The notes under the pieces were generated by a model. It was not told the origin of the DNA. It worked only from the letters and a program-made list of their open reading frames with translations, and searched no databases. A stretch of DNA of 64,000 nucleotides from Prostheceraeus crozeri (lineage: Eukaryota; Platyhelminthes; Polycladida; Euryleptidae), in contig CAJQUW010015391.1 in assembly GCA_907163375.1 (NCBI GenBank), positions 806,001 to 870,000 of the forward strand, in the 5' to 3' direction. How positions within the stretch are numbered: the stretch's first letter is position 1; each line of letters starts with the position of its first letter. This document shows, piece by piece, positions 33,806-46,000 of the stretch. A program made the position numbers and the translations under genes.

Positions 33806-35118
33806 TGGCCGGCCGCCCAGGTTGGAGTAAGAGGTTGTCTTGGCCGACCGTCCAGGTTGACGTGGCCGACCGTCCAGGTTGACCGACTAGGTTGACTTGG
33901 CCGACCGTCCAGGTTGACTTGGTTGACCGACTAGGTTGACTTGGCCGACCGATCAGGTTGATGTGGTGGACTGAGAGTGTGTTTTCAGGGTGAAGGAGGC
34001 ACGGGAGACTGAAACGGACTTCAGATTCGTGATCAGCGTCAAATTCTGCATCGGTATGGTGAGTTTGAAAGGAATCGGCGAGAAAATATTTTTCTTCAAA
34101 ATTTTTCCGAAAAACGACAGAGGTAAAATTGTGGACGTTTTGGGTTGTAGCCTCAAAACGAAGCATCGGATGGGAAAACGGAGGCCAGATTCGGATTCAG
34201 CGTGAAATTCTGCATCTGTATGGTGAATTTGAACGCAATCGGAGAGAAAAAATTTTCGCTGACGTCCCCCCCCACCTCGGGAGAGCTCGCTTCGATCTTG
34301 GCTTCTAGTGGACGGATTTTGTCGTGCCATAGCTCGTTTGAAAGCTAAGAGTGAGACAAATTCACTGAAAGAAACGGCTTGTTCCTATCTGTCTTCATTA
34401 GATGTGAGACGCCATTTAAGATTTTGGGAGATTGGCGAAAAACGACAGAGTTAGAATTTTGGACGTTTTGGGCTGTAGCGCCAAAACGAAGCATCGGATG
34501 AGAAAACGGAGGCCAGATTCGGATTCAGCGTGAAATTCTGTATCTGTATGGTGAATTTGAAAGCAATCGGAGAGAAAAAATTTTCGCTGACGTCCCCCCC
34601 CCCCTCGGGAGAGCTAGCTTCGATTTTGGCTTCCAGTGGACGGATTTTGTCGTGCAATAGCTCGTTTGAAAGCTAAGAGTGAGACAAATTCACTGAAAGA
34701 AACGGCTTGTTCCTATCTGTCTTCGTTTAGATGTGAGACGCCATTTAAGATTTTGGGACATTGGCGAAAAACGACAGAGTTAGAATTTTGGACGTTTTGG
34801 GCTGTAGCGCCAAAACGAAGCATCGGATGGGAAAACGGATTTCAGATTTGGAATCAGCGTCAAATTCTCTATCTGTATGGTGAGTTTCAGGTCAATCGGA
34901 GAGAAAAAATTTTTCATCACAAAATTTTTTCGAAAAAACGACGAGTTAGAATTTTCGCGATGGCTCCCTTTTGTAGAGCCAAAACGAAGCATCGGATGGG
35001 AAAACGGAGGCCAGATTTGGATTCAGCGTCCAATTCTACATGGAAATGGTGTATTTCCAGCTCAATCGGACCTCTAGAATCGGCGATAGAAGCGTTTTAA
35101 GTTTTTGGATGATGGGTA

Positions 35119-35200
35119 TTACGTCATCAGCTGATCGCCACACACTATATAAGCGGGAACCGACGGAGACTTGTCATTAAGACGAGAGCGATTGTCAGAG
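35119..35200 (+). promoter_or_regulatory. Inward promoter in the left inverted repeat
   Basis: A CRE-like ttacgtcatc at 35119-35128 is followed by a TATA box tatataa at 35146-35152. About 50 bases downstream of the TATA box a splice-donor-like sequence cagag|gtaggt has its junction at 35200/35201. This is the layout of a short noncoding first exon reading into the element. The same arrangement is mirrored in the right repeat. Confidence 0.6.
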
Positions 35201-36374
35201 GTAGGTCGTCTCTCTGAGCTCCGATGATAGCTTCGGACATTCCAAATTCCAGGTTTCTGTAAGAAACCGACTTAGAAAATTTCATTGCTGATATCAGCTA
35301 AGGCGTCAGACTTAGAGGTTAGCCAGGAGATGGCCTTCGTCTCCAGGCCATAAAAGACTCCAAAACTTTAAAGGCTTGTAACTTTGCTTCTACAAGTCCG
35401 TTTGACTTGATTCAAAAAAGGTTCGGTCGCTATTGACCTGCCCTAAGTGACAGACTACTTATACAATTTCATAAGTAGTGCTAAAAAAGTTGAAAAATTT
35501 AAATTCACTAGTTTTGGAGGTTTTCTGGGGTTTTCGACCCTGCTGAAGTCAATGAAAGCATTTTTAATGATGTCTGAGCCAGTCGTCTCATGGTATAAGC
35601 GGCTTTTCACTGAAAGCGAGCAAGACACGGAGAGTTTTGCTGTAATATTCCATTGACAGGGTGTTCCTTCGGGACGGCGGACGATGCCGTAGTGATAAGT
35701 GTGGCAAGGGAGTGTGTCATAGTTTAGACCGTAACCGCTGGGACAACTCATGTCTCATGTTGGGCATTTGACACAGTTCTCAACGTAGCACTTTGAACGC
35801 CAATCGGTTGAGTCTTAGCTATCTTGTCATGGGTGGCCTCTAAACATCTCCATTGCAAAACGCTGGTGAATCAAGCTCTCTACGGCTTGCTATCAAGCTG
35901 ATCAAAGTCTGTCAACCTCTTACCAACTCCACAGGTTTTCATGTCTGGCGATCAAGTCATGGACGGTGCAAGTCACGGAGATTTTCGGTGTGATACTTCC
36001 TGTGGGTGGGCGTTCTTTCGAGACAGCGGTGAAGTCCGTAGCGATGAGTACTGCACGGGACGTGGGCAATGGTAATCCTTGTGAAACCTCTCTGCGTCAT
36101 GTTTGCAAGTGGTTGCCTTTCGTCTCAACGTTGTACTCTGACCGCCAGGGCGACATTTAGCTATCTGCCACAGGTTACCTAATAAAATCTCCATTGCACT
36201 TGTCTCCCGACAGTTGCCCAAGCATGTGAGAATGAACCATCAGTTCTTCTTGTCTCTATCACGGAGACGAAATGATGAAGGGATGAAATGGGAGGACATT
36301 CATGCGCCACACGCAACACATTACAGATTTCTCTCTTCGCTAGTGAACAAGCTCTTGTCAGTGTCGTCAGAAAC

Positions 36375-36940
36375 TTTATCATGTCGTACAAAAGTTTTAT
36401 TGCAACACAGGTGGATGTATAGTTAGAAAGTTTGATCATCAACGTTTCATTCGTAAGTCTAGTCAGAAAGTGTATCATGGTTTGCAAAGTTAGTGTAGTC
36501 AAATATTTTTACTGCGACACAGATTGATGTATAGTTAGAAAAGTTTGATCATGACGTTTTATTTGCAAGTTTAGTCAGAAAGTATATCATGGTTTACAAA
36601 AGCAAAGTTTAGTCAAATCTTTTACCGTGACACATGTTTGAGAAAATAAAGTTTGATCATGACGTTTATTCGTGAGTGTCATTAGAAAGTGTATCATGGT
36701 TTGTAAAAGTTTTACTGCTACAGAGATTGATGTATAGTTCGAAAAGTTTGATCATGACGTTTTATGAAACACAAGTGTCATAAAATGTAAGCGTCAGTGT
36801 AGTCAACTAGTTTTACCTCACACGTTTGTAAAAGTAAAGTTTGATCATTGAAGTTTTACGAAACATAAGTGTCATAAAATGTAAGCGTTAGTGTAGTCAA
36901 CTAGTTTTACACAGTGTAGATTGTCTTGTAACTTACTTTC
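36375..36940 (+). repeat. ~110-bp tandem repeats at the inner edge of the left inverted repeat
   Basis: Several diverged units containing aaagtttgatcatgacgttt and gtcagaaagtgtatcatgg. The first unit belongs to the inverted repeat (also at the inner edge of the right one); the others are found only on the left. Confidence 0.8.
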
Positions 36941-39900
36941 AGAGTTAGAATGTTTATGAAAATCGCTCTGTTTTATCTGTTTGTATGTTAAAAGAAAGTT
37001 TCAATAATTTACAAGATAAAAAATAAAGTTTCACCAGTTTGCAAGTTAAAAATAAAGTTTCAATAGTGTGTACGTTAGAAATAAAGTTTTAGCTGTTTGC
37101 AAGATAAAAAATAAAGTTTCACAAGTTTACAAGTTAAAAATAAAGTTTCTTCAGTGTACAAGTTAGAAACAAAGTTTCAATAGTGTATATGTTAGAAATA
37201 AAGCTTTATCTGTTTGCATGTTAGAAACAAAATAAAGTTTCAACAGTTTACAAGATAAAAAATAAAGTTTCAATAATGTGTACGTTAGAAATAAAGTTTA
37301 AGCTGTTTGTGTGTTAGAAATAGAATAAAGTTTCAACAGTTTATAGATTAAAAATAAAGTTTCAACAGTGTGTACGCTAGAAATAAAGTTTTAGCTGTTT
37401 GTATGTTAAAAATAAAGTTTCAACAGTGTGTACGTTAGAAATAGAGTTTTATCTGTTTGTAAAATGAGATTGTAGGATTTACTAGTTTGCAAGTTAGACT
37501 AAGCGTTCCACTATTTGTAAATGAAAGATATAGTTTCAACAGTTTACAGATTAAAAATAAAGTTTCAACAGTGTGTACGTTGGAAATAAAGTTTTACTCG
37601 TTTGGGTGTTAGAAATAAAATAAAGTTTCAAGAGCTTACAAGTTAAAAATAAAGTTTCAATAGTGTGTACGTTAGAAATAAAGTTTTAGCTGTTTGCAAG
37701 ATAAAAAATAAAGTTTCACCAGTTTACAAGTTACATATAAAGTTTCACCAGTGTACAAGTTAGAAACAAAGTTTCAATAGTGTATATGTTAGAAATAAAG
37801 CTTTATCTGTTTGCATGTTAGAAACAAAATAAAGTTTCAACAGTTTACAAGATAAAAAATAAAGTTTCAATAATGTGTACGTTAGAAATAAAGTTTAAGC
37901 TGTTTGTGTGTTAGAAATAGAATAAAGTTTCAACAGTTTATAGATTAAAAATAAAGTTTCAACAGTGTGTACGCTAGAAATAAAGTTTTAGCTGTTTGTA
38001 TGTTAAAAATAAAGTTTCAACAGTGTGTACGTTAGAAATAGAGTTTTATCTGTTTGTAAAATGAGATTGTAGGATTTACTAGTTTGCAAGTTAGACTAAG
38101 CGTTCCACTATTTGTAAATGAAAGATATAGTTTCAACAGTTTACAGATTAAAAATAAAGTTTCAACAGTGTGTACGTTGGAAATAAAGTTTTACTCGTTT
38201 GGGTGTTAGAAATAAAATAAAGTTTCAAGAGCTTACAAGTTAAAAATAAAGTTTCAATAGTGTGTACGTTAGAAATAAAGTTTTAGCTGTTTGCAAGATA
38301 AAAAATAAAGTTTCACCAGTTTACAAGTTACATATAAAGTTTCACCAGTGTACAAGTTAGAAACAAAGTTTCAATAGTGTATATGTTAGAAATAAAGCTT
38401 TATCTGTTTGCATGTTAGAAACAAAATAAAGTTTCAACAGTTTACAAGATAAAAAATAAAGTTTCAATAATGTGTACGTTAGAAATAAAGTTTAAGCTGT
38501 TTGTGTGTTAGAAATAGAATAAAGTTTCAACAGTTTATAGATTAAAAATAAAGTTTCAACAGTGTGTACGCTAGAAATAAAGTTTTAGCTGTTTGTATGT
38601 TAAAAATAAAGTTTCAACAGTGTGTATGTTAGAAATAGAGTTTTATCTGTTTGTAAAATGAGATTGTAGGATTTACTAGTTTGCAAGTTAGACTAAGCGT
38701 TCCACTATTTGTAAATGAAAGATATAGTTTCAACAGTTTACAGATTAAAAATAAAGTTTCAACAGTGTGTACGTTGGAAATAAAGTTTTAGTCGTTTGGG
38801 CGTTAGAAATAAAATAAAGTTTCAACAGTTTATAGATTAAAAATAAAGTTTTAACAGTGTGTACATTAGAAATAGAGTTTTAGCTGTTTGTATGTTAAAA
38901 ATATAGTTTCAACAGTGTGTATGTTAGAAATAGAGTTTTATCGGTTTGTAAATTTAGATCATAAGATTTACTAGTTTGCAAGTTACACTAAGCGTTCTAC
39001 TATTTGTAAACGAAAGACATAGTTTCAACAGTTTACAGATTAAAAATAAAGTTTCAATAGTGTGTACGTTAGAAATATAGTTTTAGCTGTTTGCAAGATA
39101 AAAAATAAAGTTTCACCAGTTTGCAAGTTAGAAATAAAGTTTCACCAGTGTATAAGTTAGAAATAAAGTTTCAATAGTGTATATGTTAGAAATAAAGCTT
39201 TATCTGTTTGCATGTTAGAAACAAAAGAAAGTTTCAACAGTTTACAAGATAAGAACTAAAGTTTCAATAATGTGTACGTTAGAAATAAAGTTTTAGCTGT
39301 TTGTATATCAAAAACTAAGTTTCAAGAGTTTACAAGTTAAAAAATAAAGTTTCAATGGTGTATACGTTAGAAATAAAGTTTTAGCTGTTTGTATATCAAA
39401 ATAAAGTTTCAAGAGTTTACAAGTTAGAAATAAAGTTTCAACACTGTGTATGTTAGAAATAGAGTTTTATCTGTTTGTAAAAATATGATTGTGGGATTTA
39501 ATAGTTTGCAAGTTAGACTAAGCGTTCTACTATTTGTAAATGAAAGATATAGTTTCAACAGTTTACAGATTAAAAATAAAGTTTCAACAGTGTGTATGTT
39601 GGAAATAAAGTTTAAGCTGTTTGTGTGTTAGAAATAGAATAAAGTTTCAACAGTTTATAGATTAAAAATAAAGTTTCAACAGTGTGTACGTTAGAAATAG
39701 AGTTTTAGCTGTTTGTATGTTAAAAATAAAGTTTCAACAGTGTGTACGTTAGAAATAGAGTTTTATCTGTTTGTAAAATGAGATTGTAGGATTTACTAGT
39801 TTGCAAGTTAGACTAAGCGTTCTACTATTTGTAAACGAAAGACATAGTTTCAACAGTTTACAGATTAAAAATAAAGTTTCAACAGTGTGTACGCTAGAAA

Positions 39901-41580
39901 TAAAGTTTAAGCTGTTTGTAGATTAAAATAAAGGTTCAACAGTGTGTACGTTAGAAATAGAGTTTTAGCTGTTTGTATGTTAAAAATAAAGTTTCAAGAG
40001 CTTACAAGTTAAAAATAAAGTTTCAATAGTGTGTACGTTAGAAATAAAGTTTAAGCTGTTTGCAAGATAAAAAATAAAGTTTCACCAGTTTACAAGTTAG
40101 AAATAAAGTTTCACCAGTGTACAAGTGAGAAATAAAGTTTCAATAGTGTATATGTTAGAAATAAAGCTTTATCTTTTTGCATGTTAGAAACAAAATAAAG
40201 TTTCAACAGTTTACAAGATAAAAACTAATGTGTACGTTAGAAATAAAGTTTTAGCTGTTTGTATATCAAAAACTAAGTTTCAAGAGTTTACAAGTTAAAA
40301 AATAAAGTTTCAATGGTGTATACGTTAGAAATAAAGTTTTAGCTGTTTGTATATCAAAATAAAGTTTCAAGAGTTTACAAGTTAGAAATAAAGTTTCAAC
40401 ACTGTGTATGTTAGAAATAGAGTTTTATCTGTTTGTAAGGATATGATTGCGCGATTTAATAGTTTGCAAGTTAGACTAAGCGTTCTACTATTTGTAAGTG
40501 AAAGATATAGTTTCAACAGTTTACAGATTAAAAATAAAGTTTCAACAGTGTGTATGTTGGAAATAAAGTTTAAGCTGTTTGTGTGTTAGAAATAGAATAA
40601 AGTTTCAACAGTTTATAGATTAAAAATAAAGTTTCAACAGTGTGTACGTTAGAAATAGAGTTTTAGCTGTTTGTATGTTAAAAATAAAGTTTCAACAGTG
40701 TGTACGTTAGAAATAGAGTTTTATCTGTTTGTAAAATGAGATTGTAGGATTTACTAGTTTGCAAGTTAGACTAAGCGTTCTACTATTTGTAAACGAAAGA
40801 CATAGTTTCAACAGTTTACAGATTAAAAATAAAGTTTCAACAGTGTGTACGCTAGAAATAAAGTTTTAGCTGTTTGTAGATTAAAATAAAGGTTCAAGAC
40901 TGTGTACGTTAGAAATAGAGTTTTATCTGTTTGTAAAATGAGATTGTAGGATTTACTAGTTTGCAAGTTAGACTAAGCGTTCTACTATTTGTAAATGAAA
41001 GATATAGTTTCAACAGTTTACAGATTAAAAATAAAGTTTCAACAGTGTGTATGTTGGAAATAAAGTTTAAGCTGTTTGTAGATTAAAATAAAGGTTCAAC
41101 AGTGTGTACGTTAGAAATAGAGTTTTAGCTGTTTGTATGTTAGAAATAAAGTTTCAACAGTGTGTACGTTAGAAATAGAGTTTTATCTGTTTGGAAAATG
41201 AGATTGCAGGATTTACTAGTTTGCAAGTTAAACTAAGCGTTCTACTATTTGTAAATGAAAGATATAGTTTCAACAGTTTACAGATTAGAAAATAATGTTT
41301 CAATAGTGTACAAGTTGGAAATAAAGTTTTAATAGTTTATACGCTTGAAATATAGTTATATCCGTTTATGTCTTGGAAATAAAATTCTAACAGTTTGTAT
41401 GTTAGAAATGAAGTTTTATCTGTTTGTATGCTAGAAATAAAGTTTCATCAGTTTCCATATTAAAAAATAAAGTTTTTAACAGTTTACAAGTTAAAAATAA
41501 CGTTTTAATAGTGTATGCGTTAGAAATAAAGTTTTAGCTTTTGTATGCTAGAAATAAAGGTATAGCTATTTGTAAGATAA
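36941..41580 (+). repeat. AATAAA-rich minisatellite array with higher-order structure
   Basis: Degenerate ~28-32-bp units of the type gaaataaagtttcaacagtg plus tgtacgtta fill 4.6 kb. Most units contain AATAAA on the plus strand, so the array is a dense field of polyadenylation signals in one orientation. Two higher-order periods are visible. One is a 597-bp block repeated with almost no change (landmark gtaggatttactag at 37472, 38069, 38666); the other is a 958-bp block (39289/40247, 39446/40404). Small ORFs inside are by-products. Recent amplification is implied by the near-identity of the large blocks. Confidence 0.95.
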
Positions 41581-42192
41581 TTAAAATTGTAAGTGATTAG
41601 CATATTTCGTTTGCTGAAAAGAAGGTGTTCCGCCTGTTAGTGTTGGTGTATTAATATTGAAGAATTTAGTAGTATCTGTTCAATTGAAGACTATAGTGGT
41701 TCTAGCAAATATTAAAAACAGCAGCCATTATATAATTTATGAAACTTAACCCTTTCCTGCTGCTCTCATTCGAGTGGTACCCTATACATATTACCATCCT
41801 TCATAACGGGCATTGTATCATAACAGGCTTATGTGATTTCAATAAAGTATCACGGATTGTTAAATTCCTAATGCGTTATCTGTTTGATGTACAGCTAATG
41901 GAGGCATGTTGAACGTTGAGTTTTTCCTTCATTCACTGACGACTCATCATATGAATGAGTTAAGGTGAAAACGGTATGCGTCATCACTTTGACTGACAAG
42001 GGAACGCACACGCACTGAATCGGGAAAAGATCAGGCTGTCAACAAGGATGAATAGAATCTTATCGAATGGTCTGACATCTACGACAATGAGGTGGACCCA
42101 TTTTTAGACATGGGTTATCGCTTTGTCTGATATGAAAACGTTCACACGCTCACATATTCAGCTGTGAATATAATTTACTATTGCTATTTTTA
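41581..42192. other. Polinton interior without recognised gene
   Basis: Transition from the array to unique sequence. A short open stretch at about 42058-42127 gives EWSDIYDNEVDPFLDMGYRF before a stop and could be part of an upstream exon, but no splice signals convinced me. Confidence 0.35.
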
Positions 42193-42813
42193 GTGACTAT
42201 CTTTACAAGAAGAATGACAGTGATGTAAGCGACATGCTTCCGAACCTGAATAGAGCTGTTTGTGTTATTCTATTAGACATGTCGTTTAGCAAATCGGCGA
42301 TACAACGATGTTGCCCACCCGTTAGAAAAATTAGCACAACCGAGTTGTGTGAAGTGTTACTTGATGATGCAAAGATACATCACATTTCATTTTTGATTGA
42401 AAATCAAAGTGCTATTCTGAAACTGGGCGATGGCATTCATTGTCAATTGAGTGAAAATTTGATAAAACTGTGGTTTTTCATTGCTGTAAAATGTGTTTAC
42501 TGCTACACGCATGATTGGTGTAGGAATACCAATGACCTTTGATAAACATGAACAACACCTTTACATTCAAAGTGATCTGATTTCTTCTATTTCTTTTGGT
42601 GAGAAAAAAGAATACATTTTACGCGATTTCATTCATGACAAAGACGCTTCATATGGAATAGTCCAGAAATTGTTTGAACCTATTTTCTACCATCCTGTCG
42701 TCAAACAAATGATACCCTCTATTGCTATCAAAATTACCAATGGTTTACAAGAGTGCATCCATGTGAAAGATAGTAAATCCCTAATAACTTTAGTGCTTCG
42801 GAAAACAAAGTGA
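42193..42813 (+). pseudogene. Capsid-like (jelly-roll) terminal exon, frameshifted
   Basis: A polypyrimidine-rich acceptor (gctatttttag) precedes an open frame from about 42195 (DYLYKKNDSD, then MLPNLNRAV) that breaks at about 42500-42540. The adjacent frame then continues to the stop at 42811-42813. The last ~90 residues contain LYIQSDLI, a GEKKEYILRDF stretch, EPIFYHPVVKQMIPSIAIKI, and end LITLVLRK. This order resembles the C-terminal half of the minor-capsid/penton-like jelly-roll protein encoded by many Polintons and adintoviruses. The match is from memory of the pattern only. The upstream exons were not found and the promoter may be the one in the left inverted repeat. It is convergent with the polymerase gene. 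Confidence 0.4.
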
Positions 42814-42828
42814 AGTCATTGTGATATG

Positions 42829-42834
42829 TTTATT
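42829..42834 (-). terminator. AATAAA for the minus-strand polymerase gene
   Basis: tttatt on plus, about 175 bases beyond the polymerase stop at 43008. It is only two bases from the plus-strand signal. Confidence 0.6.
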
Positions 42835-42836
42835 GA

Positions 42837-42842
42837 AATAAA
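42837..42842 (+). terminator. AATAAA for the plus-strand capsid-like gene
   Basis: aataaa 24 bases after the TGA at 42811-42813. Confidence 0.65.
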
Positions 42843-43007
42843 AATACATCATAAAAACACGCTTTTTACAATGTTTAGTGGAAAAGTCTTTACATAGGGG
42901 ACTGTAGGGAACTATTTACAAGGAAATACGATCTAATGCGACACATAAAACAACCATGCGTATCTACAAAAAGCATCATCAAAATACTGAGTTAAGGATG
43001 AATCTAT

Positions 43008-46000
43008 TTACACGTCTCCTGAATGTGGTAGTGTGAGTTTTATTCTTTTGGGTGGAGGTATGTTTGTGTCAGGATGTCCATGTGGAAGAGATATGTTACG
43101 TTCTAACCAGCACCTCTTATCCTCCCATGCTGAAAGCGCCCGTTTCCTAAAAGTATGAGTTTTGATCTTATGCGACTTAGATTTTAAGATTGTCATATTG
43201 ACAAACGTTATATTTTTATTTCTATAGGCTTCCCTGAAATTTTTATGTTTTATGTTAGACACCAATGATCTTGATATGCCTTCAGCGCGCTTAATACTAT
43301 CGTCGCTATCATTAATTTCGTACTGTACATTTTTGGACGGAGGAGAATCATTTCATCTATTTCCTTCGCTGCTGTCTCATCTTTAAAGCAGCCAAGTTTT
43401 GCCTTATTTTTGATGGAGTAGAGTGGGTGATCAGTAGGATAATTTGATGTATCAAAATATCTTTCTAAAGATTTTCCTACTTCATTGAAATTTAAATCTT
43501 TTTGAGTGGTAATACCTAAGAAGAAACTATCTGTATCACCACCCAACAAACGAACCTCTTTTACGAGAGGACATGGTTTTAGTATTTTATAAAAGAGTTG
43601 GTACATTTCAAGCTTAGAGTAATCTATTACAGCTTCACCAATATAGATGGGCTTGCACAACTCAACTTCAGATTTTATCATTTTAACACCTACAAGGTCC
43701 TCATCGATAATGTCTCTATCGATGAATAGAGGTGATGAGACCAATTTCTTAAATTTTGTAACATCATTGACTAGTTTATAGTTTACACGTTTTCTAACAT
43801 CCTCCATCGTCTTACCAAATAGACTATTATTCTTATACTTATAAAAATCTTTTTCAAAATTATTTTGGGCTAGTGCACGTTTCTGGCTGTTGCTATCAAT
43901 ATATGGTTTGAGGAAGGCTTTCTGTCTAAATTTAATAATGCGGTGAACTCTTTTTAAAATCATACCCATTTCTAAATAAAATTTTAAGATGCTAAAGTGG
44001 ACTAGATAGTTTTCCTTATCATACTGGGTGAGTAAAAGTTTGCGGCAAGGCTTATAGTCGGGTTGACCGCATGATTCTAAATCTTTATGAAATTGTTTCA
44101 TAAAGTCGGAAAACATATCTTTGGTCACTTCACCTGATTCGGGTGCGAGTGGAAAATCTACGGTTTTATGTTTAATATTATTTGGATAGATTAGATCTAT
44201 CTCAAAATAATATCCCCCATCACCTTCATCTGGAATTGCTAGTATGTTAGAACGGTTGGAGAGATGCTGAATTTCACTATCATCTAACCAGCTAAACTCA
44301 GAGTGAGGGAGTGGTTTGGATAGTGAACTACCATATAAATTATTTTGGTCATAATACTTAAGATGAGTCTGATCATCGCCTACTAATTTTGATTTTAACC
44401 TATGTTTATTTACAAATGTGAGACCACCGCGAATTCCTCGCTCAAATAAATTATACATCTCTGGATCTTGTAAGAGATGAATAATCTCACCAGTCATTTT
44501 AAAAGCAGACTTAAATGACATGGCTGGCAGACTGACAAAGTGGACGGGATCTATCTTATCTTCTTCTAATGCCACTCGTCGAAACTCCTGAAATACATTA
44601 GCCAGCAAAAATACATCTAACTTAAGATAGGCAATCATATATTCGCCAAATGTATGGCAGTCAAATTTTATCCATGCATCTTGTGCATGATCATAATCTT
44701 CGGTCTTACATTCTGCGCCGCTCAAATCATTTTTAAATTTATCTATGGGCGGAAGAGAAGTCTCGCCGAGTTTACTAATCGCATCAAAATATGCATATGG
44801 AAAGACTCCTTTCCGTGTGATGACTTCATCGGTTAGATTTGGATATTGTTTCTTAAGATTTTGTGTTAGTGGAAGAGACTTCAGATTTTGTACGAGAGAG
44901 GCCAGTGATGCAGTCATAAATTGGTAGGAATCTAAAAATTTTATATCAAAATAGACCGTCTTATTTTCTTTAGTTTTATCGACAGGCACTTTTGCTGTCA
45001 TGGCCATAAACTTCTCTCTCGTTTGTGCTATTACATCAAGCTTCCACTCTTTCATTTGACCTAAACCTCCTTTTATTATCATATGGCTGTCGTAGCCCTT
45101 GAAATTATGGAAAATGACGGGTAATGTACGCCGTTTCATCCTAAGTGAAAAATTGCATTTTGAACATAGTGCGTTTCTAAATTTACCAGTGATGTGATCA
45201 TGGTCGCGCACTTTCTTAATCTTATCATCATCAAATGTTTTACTACATTTGGGTCAAACGTTGCAACTGTCAAATTTTGCTTGATCATCTGCTGTCATAT
45301 GCAATGATCTGCGATAGAGTTCACCATCATACTTTTGTTGAAATTTTACAGCCTGTTCGAGGAATTGTAGGAATTGGTAAATACAATCCTCACCTTGCCA
45401 GACGTGCATTTTATTTTTTCTATTTTGGAAATGGTCATGCCATACTTCATAGCAGGATATGGCTGCTGGCTTGTGGATGATATCATCAATGTAGCATTCT
45501 ATGTCTGCGTAAATGACACGCAGGGGACTTAATTCGTCACCATTATCTCTGTGTGAAAAGATTTTGTCTTTGGGCATGCGCTCTATTTGTAATTTACCCC
45601 GCTTGCACCATTCATAATGACTGAGAAATTTATTTTTCGACCAAAATGGTCGTGTACAGCGGTCGCATATGAAATGTTCACCTTTAATCGATTTTTGTAT
45701 ATGGTTGTAAAGGCGATGAATTTTTGGAATGCCACAGTAATGCCACTGTTGAGTATTGTCCTCATACACTAGCAAGAGGTTGACAACTCGATCATAGCTA
45801 CTTTGGCGGTTGTTATACCTAACGCCTTTTAGCCCTTTCTCCCAGACGTGTACCACTATCTTAATTTTATTTAATTTCTCAAATTTCTCTATATCTTTCA
45901 ATTTCATATCTTCACTATTGCAGTCATCAAACTTTAATTCATTTTCCCACTCTTGATACTTAATTCTACGGAAACGATTATCATTTACATCATTGTAGTG

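Larger units (their letters stand above)
33622..36506 (+). repeat. Left terminal inverted repeat (~2.89 kb)
   Basis: Matches the complement of 50393-53091 almost base for base. Internal structure from the tip: 37-bp tandem repeats, ~20-30-bp ggttgac-type repeats, several copies of a block containing aaacgaagcatcggatggga (about 34157, 34482, 34812, 34981), an inward promoter at 35.1 kb, and degenerate modules shared with the interior. It is about 186 bases longer than the right repeat, owing to extra sequence in the 34.2-34.6 kb block. Confidence 0.92.

Noticed and set aside
34636-35100. 154-residue ORF conserved in both Polinton inverted repeats (also 51800-52264)
   Set aside because: Conservation follows from the near-identity of the repeats. 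The frame runs through tandem blocks that give related peptides in several frames, and no domain is recognisable.
36179-36502. 107-residue ORF at the inner edge of the inverted repeats (also 50399-50740)
   Set aside because: Present in both repeats only by duplication; partly made of the ~110-bp tandem units, with no recognised domain.
39446-39631. Repeated 61-residue ORFs in the minisatellite array (39446-39631, 40404-40589)
   Set aside because: By-products of the 958-bp higher-order repeat; they consist of translated repeat units.
36941-41580. CRISPR-like regular repeats
   Set aside because: Units are degenerate, tandem without unique spacers, and form higher-order blocks; this is a eukaryotic minisatellite.
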